Positions 1 through 9,034 of a stretch of 64,000 nucleotides of DNA are shown in pieces (within the stretch, counting starts at the first letter, position 1; each line of letters starts with the position of its first letter). The position numbers and the translations under genes are program-made. Origin of the DNA: Pythium myriotylum (taxonomy: Eukaryota; Oomycota; Peronosporomycetes; Pythiales; Pythiaceae); NCBI GenBank assembly GCA_023091665.1, contig JALJCQ010000022.1, forward strand, positions 1,116,001-1,180,000. Direction: 5' to 3'. The notes under the pieces are model-generated. The model worked only from the letters and a program-made list of their open reading frames with translations. It did no database searches and was not told the origin of the DNA.

Positions 1-574
1 AGGCCTCCCGTGATGCTTTGGTTCTGGGTCCATACACATTGATGAGTGTGATCGGTTTGCCATCAAATTCCCCTTCGAGCGCCATGAAGTCGCTGGTCCA
101 TGCTCCCCTCCATAACTCGCGCACTCTGGTCACTGATGAATTTGGCGGAATGAGGATGGCGACCCCACCAGCACGTCACGTGGCCGCTGTCCAGTACATG
201 GCTGTTGTGACGCCGTCCACATCCTTGCAGCCCCAACCTCTTCTATATAAGCCTGCTAGGTGAGATGCCCAGTCGTGGTTTGCCCGATGGTCCTGCCAGA
301 AGAAGACGTCGGGACGCCTCCCGTCCTCCATCGTGCGAGTGCTGTTGAGCCATTCCCTTGCTGACTGGAGTGGCCCCAGGCCATTCACATTCTGCGTGTG
401 TATGATAAGGGTTTGCACTGCCTTCCCCAGTCGCGCGAGCGCCGTCGCGCGATGGGTTGCCTCCCGTGGGTGCCGGTCGGGCGCAGTGCTTCCTGCCTCG
501 TCTTCATCCTCGCTGTCCGCTGTTAGGATTGCGTAATAGTTGGCCGAACCACTAGCAACCCGGATCCTGTTCAT
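1..574 (-). pseudogene. L1-like non-LTR retrotransposon ORF2, endonuclease N-terminus, broken and cut by window edge
   Basis: The start is the ATG at 572-574, about 40 bases downstream of the ORF1 stop. The translation shows the opening of an endonuclease/exonuclease/phosphatase domain, with a TQNVNGLG strand followed by PDVFFWQDHRAN. An in-frame TGA at 176-178 interrupts it. Reading on in the same frame gives the next hallmark strands of this fold (GGVAILIPP, then LINVYGP), so the stop is a nonsense mutation inside ORF2 and not its true end. The reverse transcriptase would lie beyond the left edge. In this family the endonuclease nicks the target DNA to prime reverse transcription. The TGA means this copy is probably not autonomous. 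Confidence 0.75.
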
Positions 575-614
575 CGCGGAGCAGTTGAACAGGGTTGGCG
601 TCCTTGGGACGCCC

Positions 615-3600
615 TCAGTTCCGGTCGGGGCCTCCCGCCGCCGCCCGTGGAGGAGCGTCTGGTGGGTGCCCGGCGATCGCAGTGCGAGCTATGCTGGCAG
701 GACGGCGGTCGTCGTCATCGTCTGCGAATAGTAGACTGAGTGTCTCCCAGTCGCGCGAACTGACTGCCTTCGCAACTGCCGCCGTGTAATCGATGCAAAA
801 AGCGTTCAGTAGCCACACAGCGAGGCCATCGCAGAGTTGAGGAACGGGAGCAGTCCGGAAAGGTCTAGGGAGGTGTTCGGGCAGAGCAGCGAGCAGGGTG
901 ATCAGTCGGTACCAGTCGCTGTCCGTGAGGAAGCGACCGAAAACGTCCGCATCGATTGGAATCCGCGGGCCACGCTTCGGAATGAGGTGCCGGAGCCGTG
1001 TCCAGCGGTCGAGATTCTTCGCTAGACGGGCTTTGGTCGCGGGTGGCGTGGAGACTGCAATGGCGGTCGCCCATTCCACACAGAAGTCTTGAGCTGGCTT
1101 GGACATGCGAGAATCAGTGGCCATGCGATGGAGCATTTGGATGGTCGCAATTGTCGACAGCGATTGGCCGATGCGCACAATGTCCTCATCCTGCATAGTG
1201 GCTAACCAGACCTTGGGGTACGGGATCGCGCGGGCAATATGCGTTATGGTGATGCCATCATCCAACAGGTTCTCGGTCGCTTCCACCAACGAGTCGTATC
1301 GTTCGACGGTAAGTCGGTCAGCCGCCGGGAGTTGGTGCCGCCATGACACATAGGCTAGTCTATTGGCCGTTGTGGCCTTTGTCAGAGCTCGCGACGTTGG
1401 ATCCCCGTGCTGGACGGACAGCGTGGACTCGAGACGCTCCATCAGGGCCCGTAGGTCCGACTCCTCAACTGGTGTGGCTGGCGAGCCGGTACCTGCTGCT
1501 CCCACTGTTTGAGACAGGGAGATGTCGCTGAGCAGAGTGGAGGGCGATGCGTCGAGGGCCAGGCTAACGGCCATACCGACCGGAGGCGGGCGCGGCGCTG
1601 GCTCCTCTGGTTCTTCTTGTTCTTCCTGGTCCTGCTGTTCTTTTTGTTCTTCCTGCTGCTCAACAGTTGCTTCTCGATCCATTCCGTGTACGTCTGGCTG
1701 CTGCAGCCCCTCGGGTCCCTGGTCGATTGGCTGGCTGGGTGATGCCAAGTCGATCACCTCCAGAGGCTCGGGTGGAGCCAATATGACCCCGGAAGTGGCG
1801 TCCGATGGGCTCGGTACGTACTCTGAGGCCGTTTCTGGGATTTCCGGGCCGGACGTCGGTGTGAAGTTGTATTCTTCGGGTGTGTGGGTGTACCCTGCAT
1901 CAATAATGGCAAGAGCTTCCGTTAGCCGGGTCTTCATTGCCGCCGCTCGCGCCTTGCGGCCTGACCACTCCGTATAGTACTCTTCGGATACGCGGAGACC
2001 CTGAAAATGAGACGCGTTGCGACCGTCTGGGTCGGCCATGTGCCGGAGGACCAACAGCAGAGGAAGGACCTTTTTGAGCTTGTAGATCTTGAGCTGGGCG
2101 ACGACTTCTGCAACGGATAGAGTTTCGATTCCAACTCCATCGTCCTGAGGTTTGTAATAGTATCGCTGTGCCACAAATTCCCATGCTCTGTCCGCCGTGG
2201 TTGCTCCAACAACGCTGAGTACGTACACTGGCTCTTTGCACCAGTGGACAAGCGACATAATGTGAAAGCCTGTACCCCAGTACCGTTCTCCCGCGTACGA
2301 GCTGCATGACTTGGTTGCGTCAAGTCGGAGGTGTTCAATAATCCGCGGCATAGTCATCGCATCGACGTCTCGAGTGCTTAAGAAGGCTTCGCTGACATCA
2401 GCAAGTGCAATAGAACCATTGGCAACAAGTATCGTCAGTGCCGAAATGAGGTGCTCGGCTATTCCCTTTCTCCAGTATTTGATTTCCGCCTTCACGCCTC
2501 TCGTGTGTATAAGCTTCTCTGCGCAGGTGGCGGCCTTCATCGCGTGGACTGCCGAGTGGAAGCAATGGCCATCCGCAGGCGTTTCTATTTCCCTAAGCCC
2601 CAGCCGCGTCTTGAAGGCTGAGAAAGTTATAGTGCGCCACTCATCTTCCGATAAGGCTCGAGCTACCGTGGCGAGGTCGTCGTGTTCGAGTGCATTGCCG
2701 TCCTGGTCCATCGGCTCATCATCGTGTTCGCCTGGGACTTGTGCAGGTTGTAAGAAAGGGGCAACCGAGAGCTGTCGTTGCCGCGGGGGACCGCCTTCAG
2801 CTGCGGCGCGCGCATTGGCCGCTCTAGCTTTTGCTCGGATGAGCGCCTTTGCCGTTGCTGAGACCACAGTGGCTTGCGCCGTGTTTGCGCGGGCTTGACG
2901 GGTCGGCGGCTTGTCGACGGGTTCTGTTGGTGCCGACGGGTCGTCGATGGTGTCGACCCGCGACCGTTTCTCCCCGACTGGCATATCGTCCACTAAAGAG
3001 GTGGGGGGCGGTTCTGCTGGCATGGCCGCGTCCTCCTCTACTTCAGAGTCGGTGTCCGGAAAGTCGGAGTCATCGACATCTGTGCGCTTCGCCATTCGCT
3101 TGTCTGAGGGTCGCGCCTGCGGGCAAATGTGCGCCGTCGCTTCTTTCACGGCTACTGTGGCCCGTAGTGCTCGATGCTTCGCCTTCCTCTTCGCTTTGCG
3201 CTGGCCCGCGCGGTTCGAGCGGGGCAAGGGCTTGTAGACAAACAGCGGTTCTGGGATTGGTGTCGTTGGGAATGGCACCCCCGGAGGCTTGCTAGTCTCC
3301 CCTTGTTCTCCATCAACCTCCATGTCCGCTTCCTGCGCCTCAATCTCGCCAGACTGTGTGCCCAGGTGCGTTTCTGTTGGCTGGATTGCCGAGCTCCCTT
3401 TTATCGGTGTTGGTGATGTACAGGCCGCGTCCTGAGGGTGATCAATGGCCTGGGTGCTTCCTCCGTTACCGTTTTGTTCGGCACCTGGCTGCTTAGTCTC
3501 GCCTGCGCAATCACTTTTCCCGGACGCGCCTGTTTCCCCGGAGAAGGCTGCCGTGCTGGGCTCGCTTCTCGGCTGCGCGTCTGCTGTGACGTCAGTTGGC

Positions 3601-5297
3601 TTCTCTCCTCCATTACCAGAGTCCTTCGGTTGCGCTCGCGACTTTGTTGATTGGGCCTTGGCAGTAGGACTCGTCTTGCTCTTCACCCTCTTGGCCTTCG
3701 TCTTCACCGTGTTTCCCCCGGCAACCTTCGTCTCGTGAGCCTCCAGTCGTGGTGATGCCGTGGTCTCGGAGACCTTGGCTGCCGCTGCAGCCTCCATGGC
3801 CTCGTCCCGCTCGGATACGGCAGCGCGCGCTTCGCGCTCTGTGGCTTCGAGTTTTGCTTGCGCTCGCGTAGCTTCCAGAGATGCTGCTGTCGCTGCTTCC
3901 GCCAGTTTCGCCACCGTTGCCTGTGCTCTAGCGACTCCAGGCTCCAGTAGCATGTACTCGTGCGCGACTTGCTTCGCATACGTGTCGCGGCTCGTTGGTT
4001 TCGGAGGGTACGGGGACTTGGTCGGCTCCTCAACCTCGATTGCAAGCGAGCGTGGAGCTCGTAATTGATTTCTTCTGGCCGCCGCCTCGGGTGAGTTTTC
4101 TTTGTGCGGACACTTCTGCCTCGTGTGCCAGTCGTGTAGACAAACCGGGCACGGTGGGAATTTTGCTAGGCGCGGTTGATGAACACCAAATACAAGCTCT
4201 CGTTCACCCATTTTCACCACTAGCTCGCGCACATTGGCTAGACCTGGTGGACCATTCATTGTTCGTAGTGTGAGGGTCCAACACGTGTCTTGTAAGACCT
4301 CTATGTTCGACGACGTCGTGTTTCTGCTCTCCTCGAAGTCCGTAATTTCCATGCCGGCACAAATGTGTTCTCCGATGGCCAGAATGTCCTCCAAGTTCAC
4401 TTGATCGCCTCCCATAAGCTTGATCTCGTAGAGCAGTGACATTGCCACGTCGTCGAAGCCGAAATCGGGGTTCTCGGTCGTGAAGGATTCGGTGGCTAGT
4501 AGTGTGACAGTACCACCGGGCAAGCGCAAGCTTTTGCCAGCGAACTTCTCCGCATCCTCAGGACGCACGAACCAGAACTCAATGGAGCTCTGTGTAATGT
4601 GGATACTGTCGACGTGGGCTAACAGTTCCAGCGCCACTGGGTCCGTGACGTCGCCATTCTCGTTCATACCAAGGAGGGTAACATTAAGCTGGTAACGGGC
4701 ACCATGCTGGCGAAGCTTGAATCCAGGCGGAGGGGGCAGGTACAAGACTGAGTACCCCGTCTTGCGCATGTGAGCAAGAGCTCTCACTCGTTGCTTCACA
4801 GTGCGGGTTTGCTTGAAGTGCCCTGGCAACTTTTTAAGATGAATTGCCCCAGTCCGCCAAAGGAACTCGGCATTGAGTTCTTCCGGCGTTGGTGCTCGCT
4901 GTCTACCCGTTGGAAGGACGTTGTACTTCCTGCGAGCAACCTCATACGCTTCTGCGAATTCGATTTCGTCCGGGTAAACCGGTCGTGCTGCCTTCACTTG
5001 TTCTGCTTTGGCAAAAAGCGCTCTTGATGCCTCAGCTCCCGTCCAGGCCTTCTTGGCAGGGGTATTCAGTGTCTCCGCCACCGTCTGTGCTGGCGCCGCT
5101 GCATTGGTGGCGGCCTTCTTTCCGGCACTTGACTGCTGTGAAGCCTCGCGCCCTATCTCCGATTGCTGTTGCTTCTTTGGTGCGCGTCGACCGACCTCAG
5201 CTTTGCTGCCTCCGCTAGCCGCACTTGCTGCCGTGTTGTTCATGCTCCCTGCTGGTGGCCCGACGCCCTCGGGCGGCGGTTTCCTCCCGCTGCCCAT
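615..5297 (-). CDS. L1-like retrotransposon ORF1 with zinc motif and OTU cysteine-protease domain
   Basis: This is an uninterrupted 1,560-residue ORF. The frame stays open further upstream, but the first ATG is at 5295-5297. The N-terminal 100 residues are Lys/Ala-rich. Next come a structured region, a CPVC...H...CPH zinc motif near residue 390, an Ala/Glu-rich coiled-coil stretch, and a long acidic disordered region. An OTU-type protease domain follows, with the nucleophile in ADGHCFHSAV (Cys912) and the general base in NASHFQG (His1097). OTU proteins cleave ubiquitin or ubiquitin-like tags, and OTU domains are known in some non-LTR elements. ORF2 follows on the same strand, so this is read as the nucleic-acid-binding ORF1 of the element. 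The intact frame contrasts with the broken ORF2. Substrate unknown. Confidence 0.75.
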   Translation of the reverse strand: MGSGRKPPPEGVGPPAGSMNNTAASAASGGSKAEVGRRAPKKQQQSEIGREASQQSSAGKKAATNAAAPAQTVAETLNTPAKKAWTGAEASRALFAKAEQVKAARPVYPDEIEFAEAYEVARRKYNVLPTGRQRAPTPEELNAEFLWRTGAIHLKKLPGHFKQTRTVKQRVRALAHMRKTGYSVLYLPPPPGFKLRQHGARYQLNVTLLGMNENGDVTDPVALELLAHVDSIHITQSSIEFWFVRPEDAEKFAGKSLRLPGGTVTLLATESFTTENPDFGFDDVAMSLLYEIKLMGGDQVNLEDILAIGEHICAGMEITDFEESRNTTSSNIEVLQDTCWTLTLRTMNGPPGLANVRELVVKMGERELVFGVHQPRLAKFPPCPVCLHDWHTRQKCPHKENSPEAAARRNQLRAPRSLAIEVEEPTKSPYPPKPTSRDTYAKQVAHEYMLLEPGVARAQATVAKLAEAATAASLEATRAQAKLEATEREARAAVSERDEAMEAAAAAKVSETTASPRLEAHETKVAGGNTVKTKAKRVKSKTSPTAKAQSTKSRAQPKDSGNGGEKPTDVTADAQPRSEPSTAAFSGETGASGKSDCAGETKQPGAEQNGNGGSTQAIDHPQDAACTSPTPIKGSSAIQPTETHLGTQSGEIEAQEADMEVDGEQGETSKPPGVPFPTTPIPEPLFVYKPLPRSNRAGQRKAKRKAKHRALRATVAVKEATAHICPQARPSDKRMAKRTDVDDSDFPDTDSEVEEDAAMPAEPPPTSLVDDMPVGEKRSRVDTIDDPSAPTEPVDKPPTRQARANTAQATVVSATAKALIRAKARAANARAAAEGGPPRQRQLSVAPFLQPAQVPGEHDDEPMDQDGNALEHDDLATVARALSEDEWRTITFSAFKTRLGLREIETPADGHCFHSAVHAMKAATCAEKLIHTRGVKAEIKYWRKGIAEHLISALTILVANGSIALADVSEAFLSTRDVDAMTMPRIIEHLRLDATKSCSSYAGERYWGTGFHIMSLVHWCKEPVYVLSVVGATTADRAWEFVAQRYYYKPQDDGVGIETLSVAEVVAQLKIYKLKKVLPLLLVLRHMADPDGRNASHFQGLRVSEEYYTEWSGRKARAAAMKTRLTEALAIIDAGYTHTPEEYNFTPTSGPEIPETASEYVPSPSDATSGVILAPPEPLEVIDLASPSQPIDQGPEGLQQPDVHGMDREATVEQQEEQKEQQDQEEQEEPEEPAPRPPPVGMAVSLALDASPSTLLSDISLSQTVGAAGTGSPATPVEESDLRALMERLESTLSVQHGDPTSRALTKATTANRLAYVSWRHQLPAADRLTVERYDSLVEATENLLDDGITITHIARAIPYPKVWLATMQDEDIVRIGQSLSTIATIQMLHRMATDSRMSKPAQDFCVEWATAIAVSTPPATKARLAKNLDRWTRLRHLIPKRGPRIPIDADVFGRFLTDSDWYRLITLLAALPEHLPRPFRTAPVPQLCDGLAVWLLNAFCIDYTAAVAKAVSSRDWETLSLLFADDDDDRRPASIARTAIAGHPPDAPPRAAAGGPDRN

Positions 5298-5429
5298 ACA
5301 AATTCCAAGTTGTTGCCACTCGCGCGGCCTTTCGTGCACCGTTAACCGCCCGCTCCGTGAGGCGAGTGCCCGGAAACTTGGTCAAGCCGAAGAGTCGCTT
5401 ACGCCCTCGCCGGCAAATTCGGAACTAGC

Positions 5430-6110
5430 GTGATGGCAGTCGTAGAGAGGAACGCGAGGGCAACCCCCATTGTTGACCGCCAGGATTCGTCAGCCCTTGC
5501 CGAGTCGTGCAGCCGCGTCTGCGCAGTATCTCTTATTTTTCGACGGCGGATCCCGGGGGAACTCCGGACGCTCCGGCGGCTCCGGAGCTGTCATAGTACG
5601 AATCTCGACGGACAAGACCAACGCGGAAGTCGTCTTCTCGGCGGCCTCGGCCTTCGCAGATCCTACTACTGCCAATAACCAGGCTGAATACGAGGGCCTC
5701 ACGGCAGGCCTTCACGCCGCCGCTGAGAATCACTGGACTCCCCTCTCCGTTATCGGTGACAGCATGATCACCATTTCAACAGATGAAATACTACAAGCCA
5801 CCGCTGAATGTAACGCTCCAAGGCAAATACGCCCAAGCTAGAAGACTTGCAGACACACTCGGCGTCCGCAACTGGTCGCACCACCCCCGCGCGGCAAATA
5901 ATATGGCGGACGCAGCGGCGAACCTCGCCATGGACAACAACGCCAGTAGCAATGCACGGCACCCAACCGACAATAAGCACCACACGCGCATCGCCTCCCT
6001 ACTCCCTGGGGACCTCGCACACTGGCGTAAAGAAAACACATAATCTTCGGCATTTAGCCGGCTATAGGTTTCTAGATAAGTAAACCAATAGACCTCAATT
6101 TCATCATCAT
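5430..6110 (+). mobile_element. 5'-truncated L1-like copy: RNase H plus 3' UTR tail
   Basis: The 3' end of a non-LTR element lies head-to-head with the minus-strand element at 1-5297. It holds an RNase H region and then a 3' UTR (CCGGCTATAGGT..., ending AATAGACCTCAATT plus a TCATCATCAT tail). The same RNase H tail and UTR motif occur on the minus strand at 56779-57197, which confirms they belong to one family. The tail ends where the left arm of the large inverted repeat begins (about 6107). The left boundary is approximate because no target duplication was found there. Confidence 0.65.
5512..6043 (+). pseudogene. L1-type ORF2 C-terminal RNase H domain, frameshifted
   Basis: The first frame gives FDGGSRGN, a GGSGAVIV strand, NNQAEYEGL and VIGDSM, which are the first three acidic sites of a plant/archaeal-type RNase H. 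After an extra T in the run at about 5775 the frame shifts. The second frame then gives the domain's C-terminal half, with HHPRAANNMADAAANLAMD carrying the last catalytic Asp, and ends at 6041-6043. There is no real start codon, so it is the tail of a truncated ORF2. RNase H removes the RNA template during retrotransposition. Acquisition of a plant-like RNase H by a group of oomycete L1 elements has been described; assigning this copy to that group is inference. Confidence 0.7.
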
Positions 6111-6513
6111 TGTTGACGGACGAGCCGTTTCGAGAGAATCGTGAGGTTTGACTGTTTATTGTGGGGTAAGCTGGCCAGGCTCTCGGGAAAAATTGCGCTC
6201 TAGTGGTCTCATTGCCTCCATCTTGCAACTTGTTGGGGTCCAGCATCCCTGGAAGGTCGATGCTGGGAGGATTGTTCATCGAATTGCCTGCGTGACATCG
6301 AGAACTGTGATATCGATGCTGGGAAGACGTCGAAGTACACTTGAAGACATAGGAAGTCCGAGAACTGCACTTCTATCCTTCCGAACGGGGCTCTTTTCGG
6401 TTCTATTCTGCTCGAATCCAATAACAGTTCAACTCGATCATGAGTCACAGAAGTCATGTACGTCGTGCGTGACTTAACCGAGTTGTGTCAGCGTCCGAAG
6501 AGCGGACGAAGCC

Positions 6514-6580
6514 CGTTGGTCAGCAGGAAAAAATTGTCGGCATGAAGCACGTTGGTCAGCAGGAAAAAATTGTCGACATG
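6514..6580. repeat. Two-copy 36-bp tandem repeat (left arm)
   Basis: Two copies of a 31-bp core (GTTGGTCAGCAGGAAAAAAT and flanks) lie at 6514-6544 and 6550-6580, differing at one base. A short inverted repeat (CGTCCG ... CGGACG, 6492-6508) precedes them. The mirror copy is at 13866-13932. Confidence 0.8.
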
Positions 6581-6732
6581 GCCGCTCAGGGGACTGTGTA
6601 ACGAATTCAATCAAGCAAAGAAAATTGATTTCCAGACAAGTGTTCATGTGCACGCTAATTACTCATGTACGAAGGTTCGTTAGAGTTGCGCAAGTTGATG
6701 GCATAGTTTCACTGGAGCCCACTCGCGAGCGA

Positions 6733-7029
6733 TTAGTGCGGCGGTGGGTCGCATGGGAACTGCAGGCAGTCGTGCTGGTAGTTTCTACTGGCGATAGCGC
6801 TGCGGGGCGCTGGCTCGTTATCGGCGACGAGGTATGGTGGACGGGTGCACGGGAAGTCGCGGCATGGCACGACCCAAGCCTCTGGTTGAGCGACGTTGCC
6901 ACCACCATTCACTCCGTCGACTTCGTCCGACGCACCACGCAACGATCGAGTATCCCCGAGGGTCTGGGCTTGCGCCTGGACAGAGAGGGAGATGGCGGTG
7001 ACAGCGAGGAGCGCGAAGATCGTCTTCAT
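6733..7029 (-). CDS. Small secreted RxLR-like effector candidate, 98 residues (left arm)
   Basis: The start is the ATG at 7027-7029. A clear signal peptide (MKTIFALLAVTAISLSVQA, cleavage near 19-21) is followed by RSLR at residues 28-31, matching the RxLR translocation motif of oomycete host-targeted effectors. An acidic EVDG stretch follows in place of a clear dEER. The mature part has CRDFPCTRPPY and a degenerate second copy, CLQFPCDPPP, giving four cysteines. An initiator-like promoter (GCTCATTCC) lies about 60 bases upstream. The gene is divergent from 8612-8926 and exactly duplicated at 13417-13713. Its C-terminus diverges from the 104-residue paralogue. Secretion is well supported; host translocation is inferred from the motif only. 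Confidence 0.7.
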   Translation of the reverse strand: MKTIFALLAVTAISLSVQAQAQTLGDTRSLRGASDEVDGVNGGGNVAQPEAWVVPCRDFPCTRPPYLVADNEPAPRSAIASRNYQHDCLQFPCDPPPH

Positions 7030-7073
7030 TCTTGGTATTGGAGTCGTTTGTCGAGAGGCTTGATGGTTCGGTC

Positions 7074-7092
7074 GCTCGTTTTGGAATGAGCC
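7074..7092 (-). promoter_or_regulatory. Oomycete initiator-like promoter element
   Basis: The minus strand reads GGCTCATTCCAAAACGAGC, resembling the oomycete initiator core (GCTCATTYYNCAW). It sits roughly 45-60 bases upstream of the effector ATG at 7029. The same element precedes the other effector genes. The mirror copy is at 13354-13372. Confidence 0.5.
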
Positions 7093-7537
7093 GGCCAGAT
7101 AAGAGGCACTACTTCGGCAAAGGTTTATGCCTCTGATGGGTTGTGATCAATGTCTCGAAACCTACCATCATCATCACGGATTCGTGGTGGCTTGTGGCCA
7201 CGAGAGTCGTTCGACGAAGCTGAGGTGTGATAGTCTGACCTGTGATCTGTGCTATCGACGTGCGAGGAATGCTCCCTTGAAAGTCGGGTGTCCCCGCTCA
7301 TGCTTCTGATTGATGTTGTTTGTGTTGCATTTTGATTGCGCGTAAGGTGTTTTTGACATGGCGCACGCAACATATTCCATAAGCCTACATGATTATTGAG
7401 TCTCTACATCCACAATATTCCGGCTCCGGCTCAGGGATTGCAAGCCATCGAAGACCCTCCATCTCGATGGTCAGCAGTAGCTCTGAGACCAGCCCGTCAT
7501 ACTACTTTGAAGCCCGACCGTCGTCGACTGTGATATA

Positions 7538-8096
7538 ATCAGATGAACCCTAAGGACATCGGCTTGTACTATCTAAAAGGACTGATATGCGGAATACATC
7601 GACCCAGGGGGGGTCCTATGAGCAGATTGCACATCAACGCGACACCGCCGAAGTGTCTGGTACTGTACTTGGTTGAAGCATGCAGGTTTTCCCGGTTTCG
7701 AAACGAAGGCGTTCTCATTTTCCATTCTACGTCGTGTACAGTGTCTTCGAAAGCATCGTCGATGGGAACTCTTTTCTCTGACACGGGAATGAATATTGCC
7801 CGTCTCATCTCACGCTCTCACATCGCCCCTCGCCAGCTGCGAACTTTACTGCAGTTACTTGAGCCGGTAAGCACGGGAGCATGCAACAGAGCCCCAGCTA
7901 TTAGGGTACATTTATTGCGCTCAATAGACTTCACCTTCATCGACAGTTACTTCACCGCGGAACCGAAGCCTGCCATTCACGCGAAGGACGGCTGTAACGA
8001 AGAGCTGCAGAGCGCCACCAGCTTCGGGGACAAATGGTTTTTTTCCGCGTTGTTCGCTAAGTGGGCTTTCCCGATGTCCTTAGGCTCCCATCTGAT
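7538..8096. mobile_element. MITE-like element with about 26-bp terminal inverted repeats (left arm)
   Basis: The left end starts ATCAGATGAACCCTAAGGAC and continues ATCGG. The right end, reverse complemented, starts ATCAGATGGGAGCCTAAGGA and continues CATCGG. Each end is flanked by TA, consistent with a TA target duplication. The 559-bp interior has no recognisable transposase, so it is a non-autonomous DNA transposon, possibly Tc1/mariner- or PIF-like on the TA target. A 192-codon open frame running from TIR to TIR is a by-product of the element. The mirror copy is at 12350-12908. Confidence 0.65.
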
Positions 8097-8542
8097 TACA
8101 ATAAGGTTCATAGAGTTGTGATCACGCCTCGAAGCGAAGTGCTGTTCTACAATGTTGCTAGAGTATCCTCATTGCTCTTGAGCCAGACATTGAAGATACC
8201 TGATACACTGAGTTAACATGCAAAACTGGTCCTTCTCTGCACAACGTCGTGCTGCAACACAGCGTCAACCACTTCAAGTATCATGTGTGCAGGTAGTACC
8301 TGCACACCTGCCAGGTACATCCGAGTTGAAAAGAACCACCTCTCGCTCCCCCGCTTCCACATCAAATTCTGCAAATACCATGCGGTCACCTCGGCAAGCG
8401 GTCTTCCGGATCCCCCCTCTATCAAGAAAGATTGGCTGAGATGGACTACCGATCGGAGAGCCTGGGTCCACACTACCCATGCAACCCCTCGCCAGGGTGT
8501 TCTCCCCCAAACATTGCTGGAGCAGTGCCTCTTGTCTGGCCG

Positions 8543-8563
8543 GCTCATTCCGCAACGAGCAAC
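8543..8563 (+). promoter_or_regulatory. Oomycete initiator-like promoter element
   Basis: GCTCATTCCGCAACGAGC matches the initiator plus flanking region of oomycete promoters and lies about 50-70 bases upstream of the ATG at 8612. The mirror copy is at 11883-11903. Confidence 0.5.
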
Positions 8564-8611
8564 CAAACCATCAAGCCTCTCGACAAACGACAAACGACTC
8601 CAATACCAAGG

Positions 8612-8926
8612 ATGAAGACGATCTTCGCGCTCCTCGCTGTCACCGCCATCTCCCTCTCTGTCCAGGCGCAAGCCCAGACCCTCGGGGACACTCGTTCATT
8701 GCGTGGTGCGTCAAACGAGGTCGACGGAGTGACTGGTGGCGGCAACGTCGCTCAACCAGAGGCCTGGGTCGTGCCATGCCGCCACTTTCCCTGCACCCGC
8801 CCGCCATACCTCGTCGCCGACAACGACCCAGCACCCCACATGGCGGATGCCGACCAAGCAAGCGGAGCCCGTGCCATTCTTTGGCCTCATTGCCGTGATA
8901 GCCCATGCACCCCACCGCCGTATTAG
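8612..8926 (+). CDS. Small secreted RxLR-like effector candidate, 104 residues (left arm)
   Basis: The longer open frame begins at 8432, but the ATG at 8612 starts directly with a signal peptide (MKTIFALLAVTAISLSVQA), so 8612 is chosen. RSLR lies at residues 28-31. The mature chain carries two copies of one motif, CRHFPCTRPPY (Cys56, Cys61) and CRDSPCTPPPY (Cys94, Cys99), the second ending the protein. Four evenly paired cysteines suggest two small disulfide loops. An AATAAA-like polyadenylation signal lies at about 8988. An identical gene is at 11520-11834. The RxLR match is short and no clear dEER follows, so host-cell delivery is an inference. No characterised family is recognised for the CRxxPCTxPPY motif. 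Confidence 0.7.
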   Translation: MKTIFALLAVTAISLSVQAQAQTLGDTRSLRGASNEVDGVTGGGNVAQPEAWVVPCRHFPCTRPPYLVADNDPAPHMADADQASGARAILWPHCRDSPCTPPPY

Positions 8927-9034
8927 TTGAAAGGCAGCTTTTAGCCTTGTTTCCCGTGACCTACTTGTTCGTCTGGGATAATTGGTAATAAAACACGTTG
9001 AGTTCTGCAGTTCTCATTTCTTGTTGTGTGGGTC

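Larger units (their letters stand above)
6107..9034 (+). repeat. Left arm of large inverted repeat
   Basis: The arm is the reverse complement of 11412-14339: coordinates on the two sides sum to 20446 throughout. Every open frame in it has an identical counterpart of the same length in the other arm, so there are no indels and essentially no substitutions. At the outer end there is one mismatch (6116 versus 14330), and homology stops after nine more bases. At the inner end homology stops exactly at 9034/11412. The arm carries two effector candidates and one MITE. Confidence 0.92.

Noticed and set aside
7543..8121. 192-codon ORF in the left arm (and its mirror at 12325-12903)
   Set aside because: It runs from one MITE terminal repeat to the other, has no domain, and is best explained as the element's own sequence.
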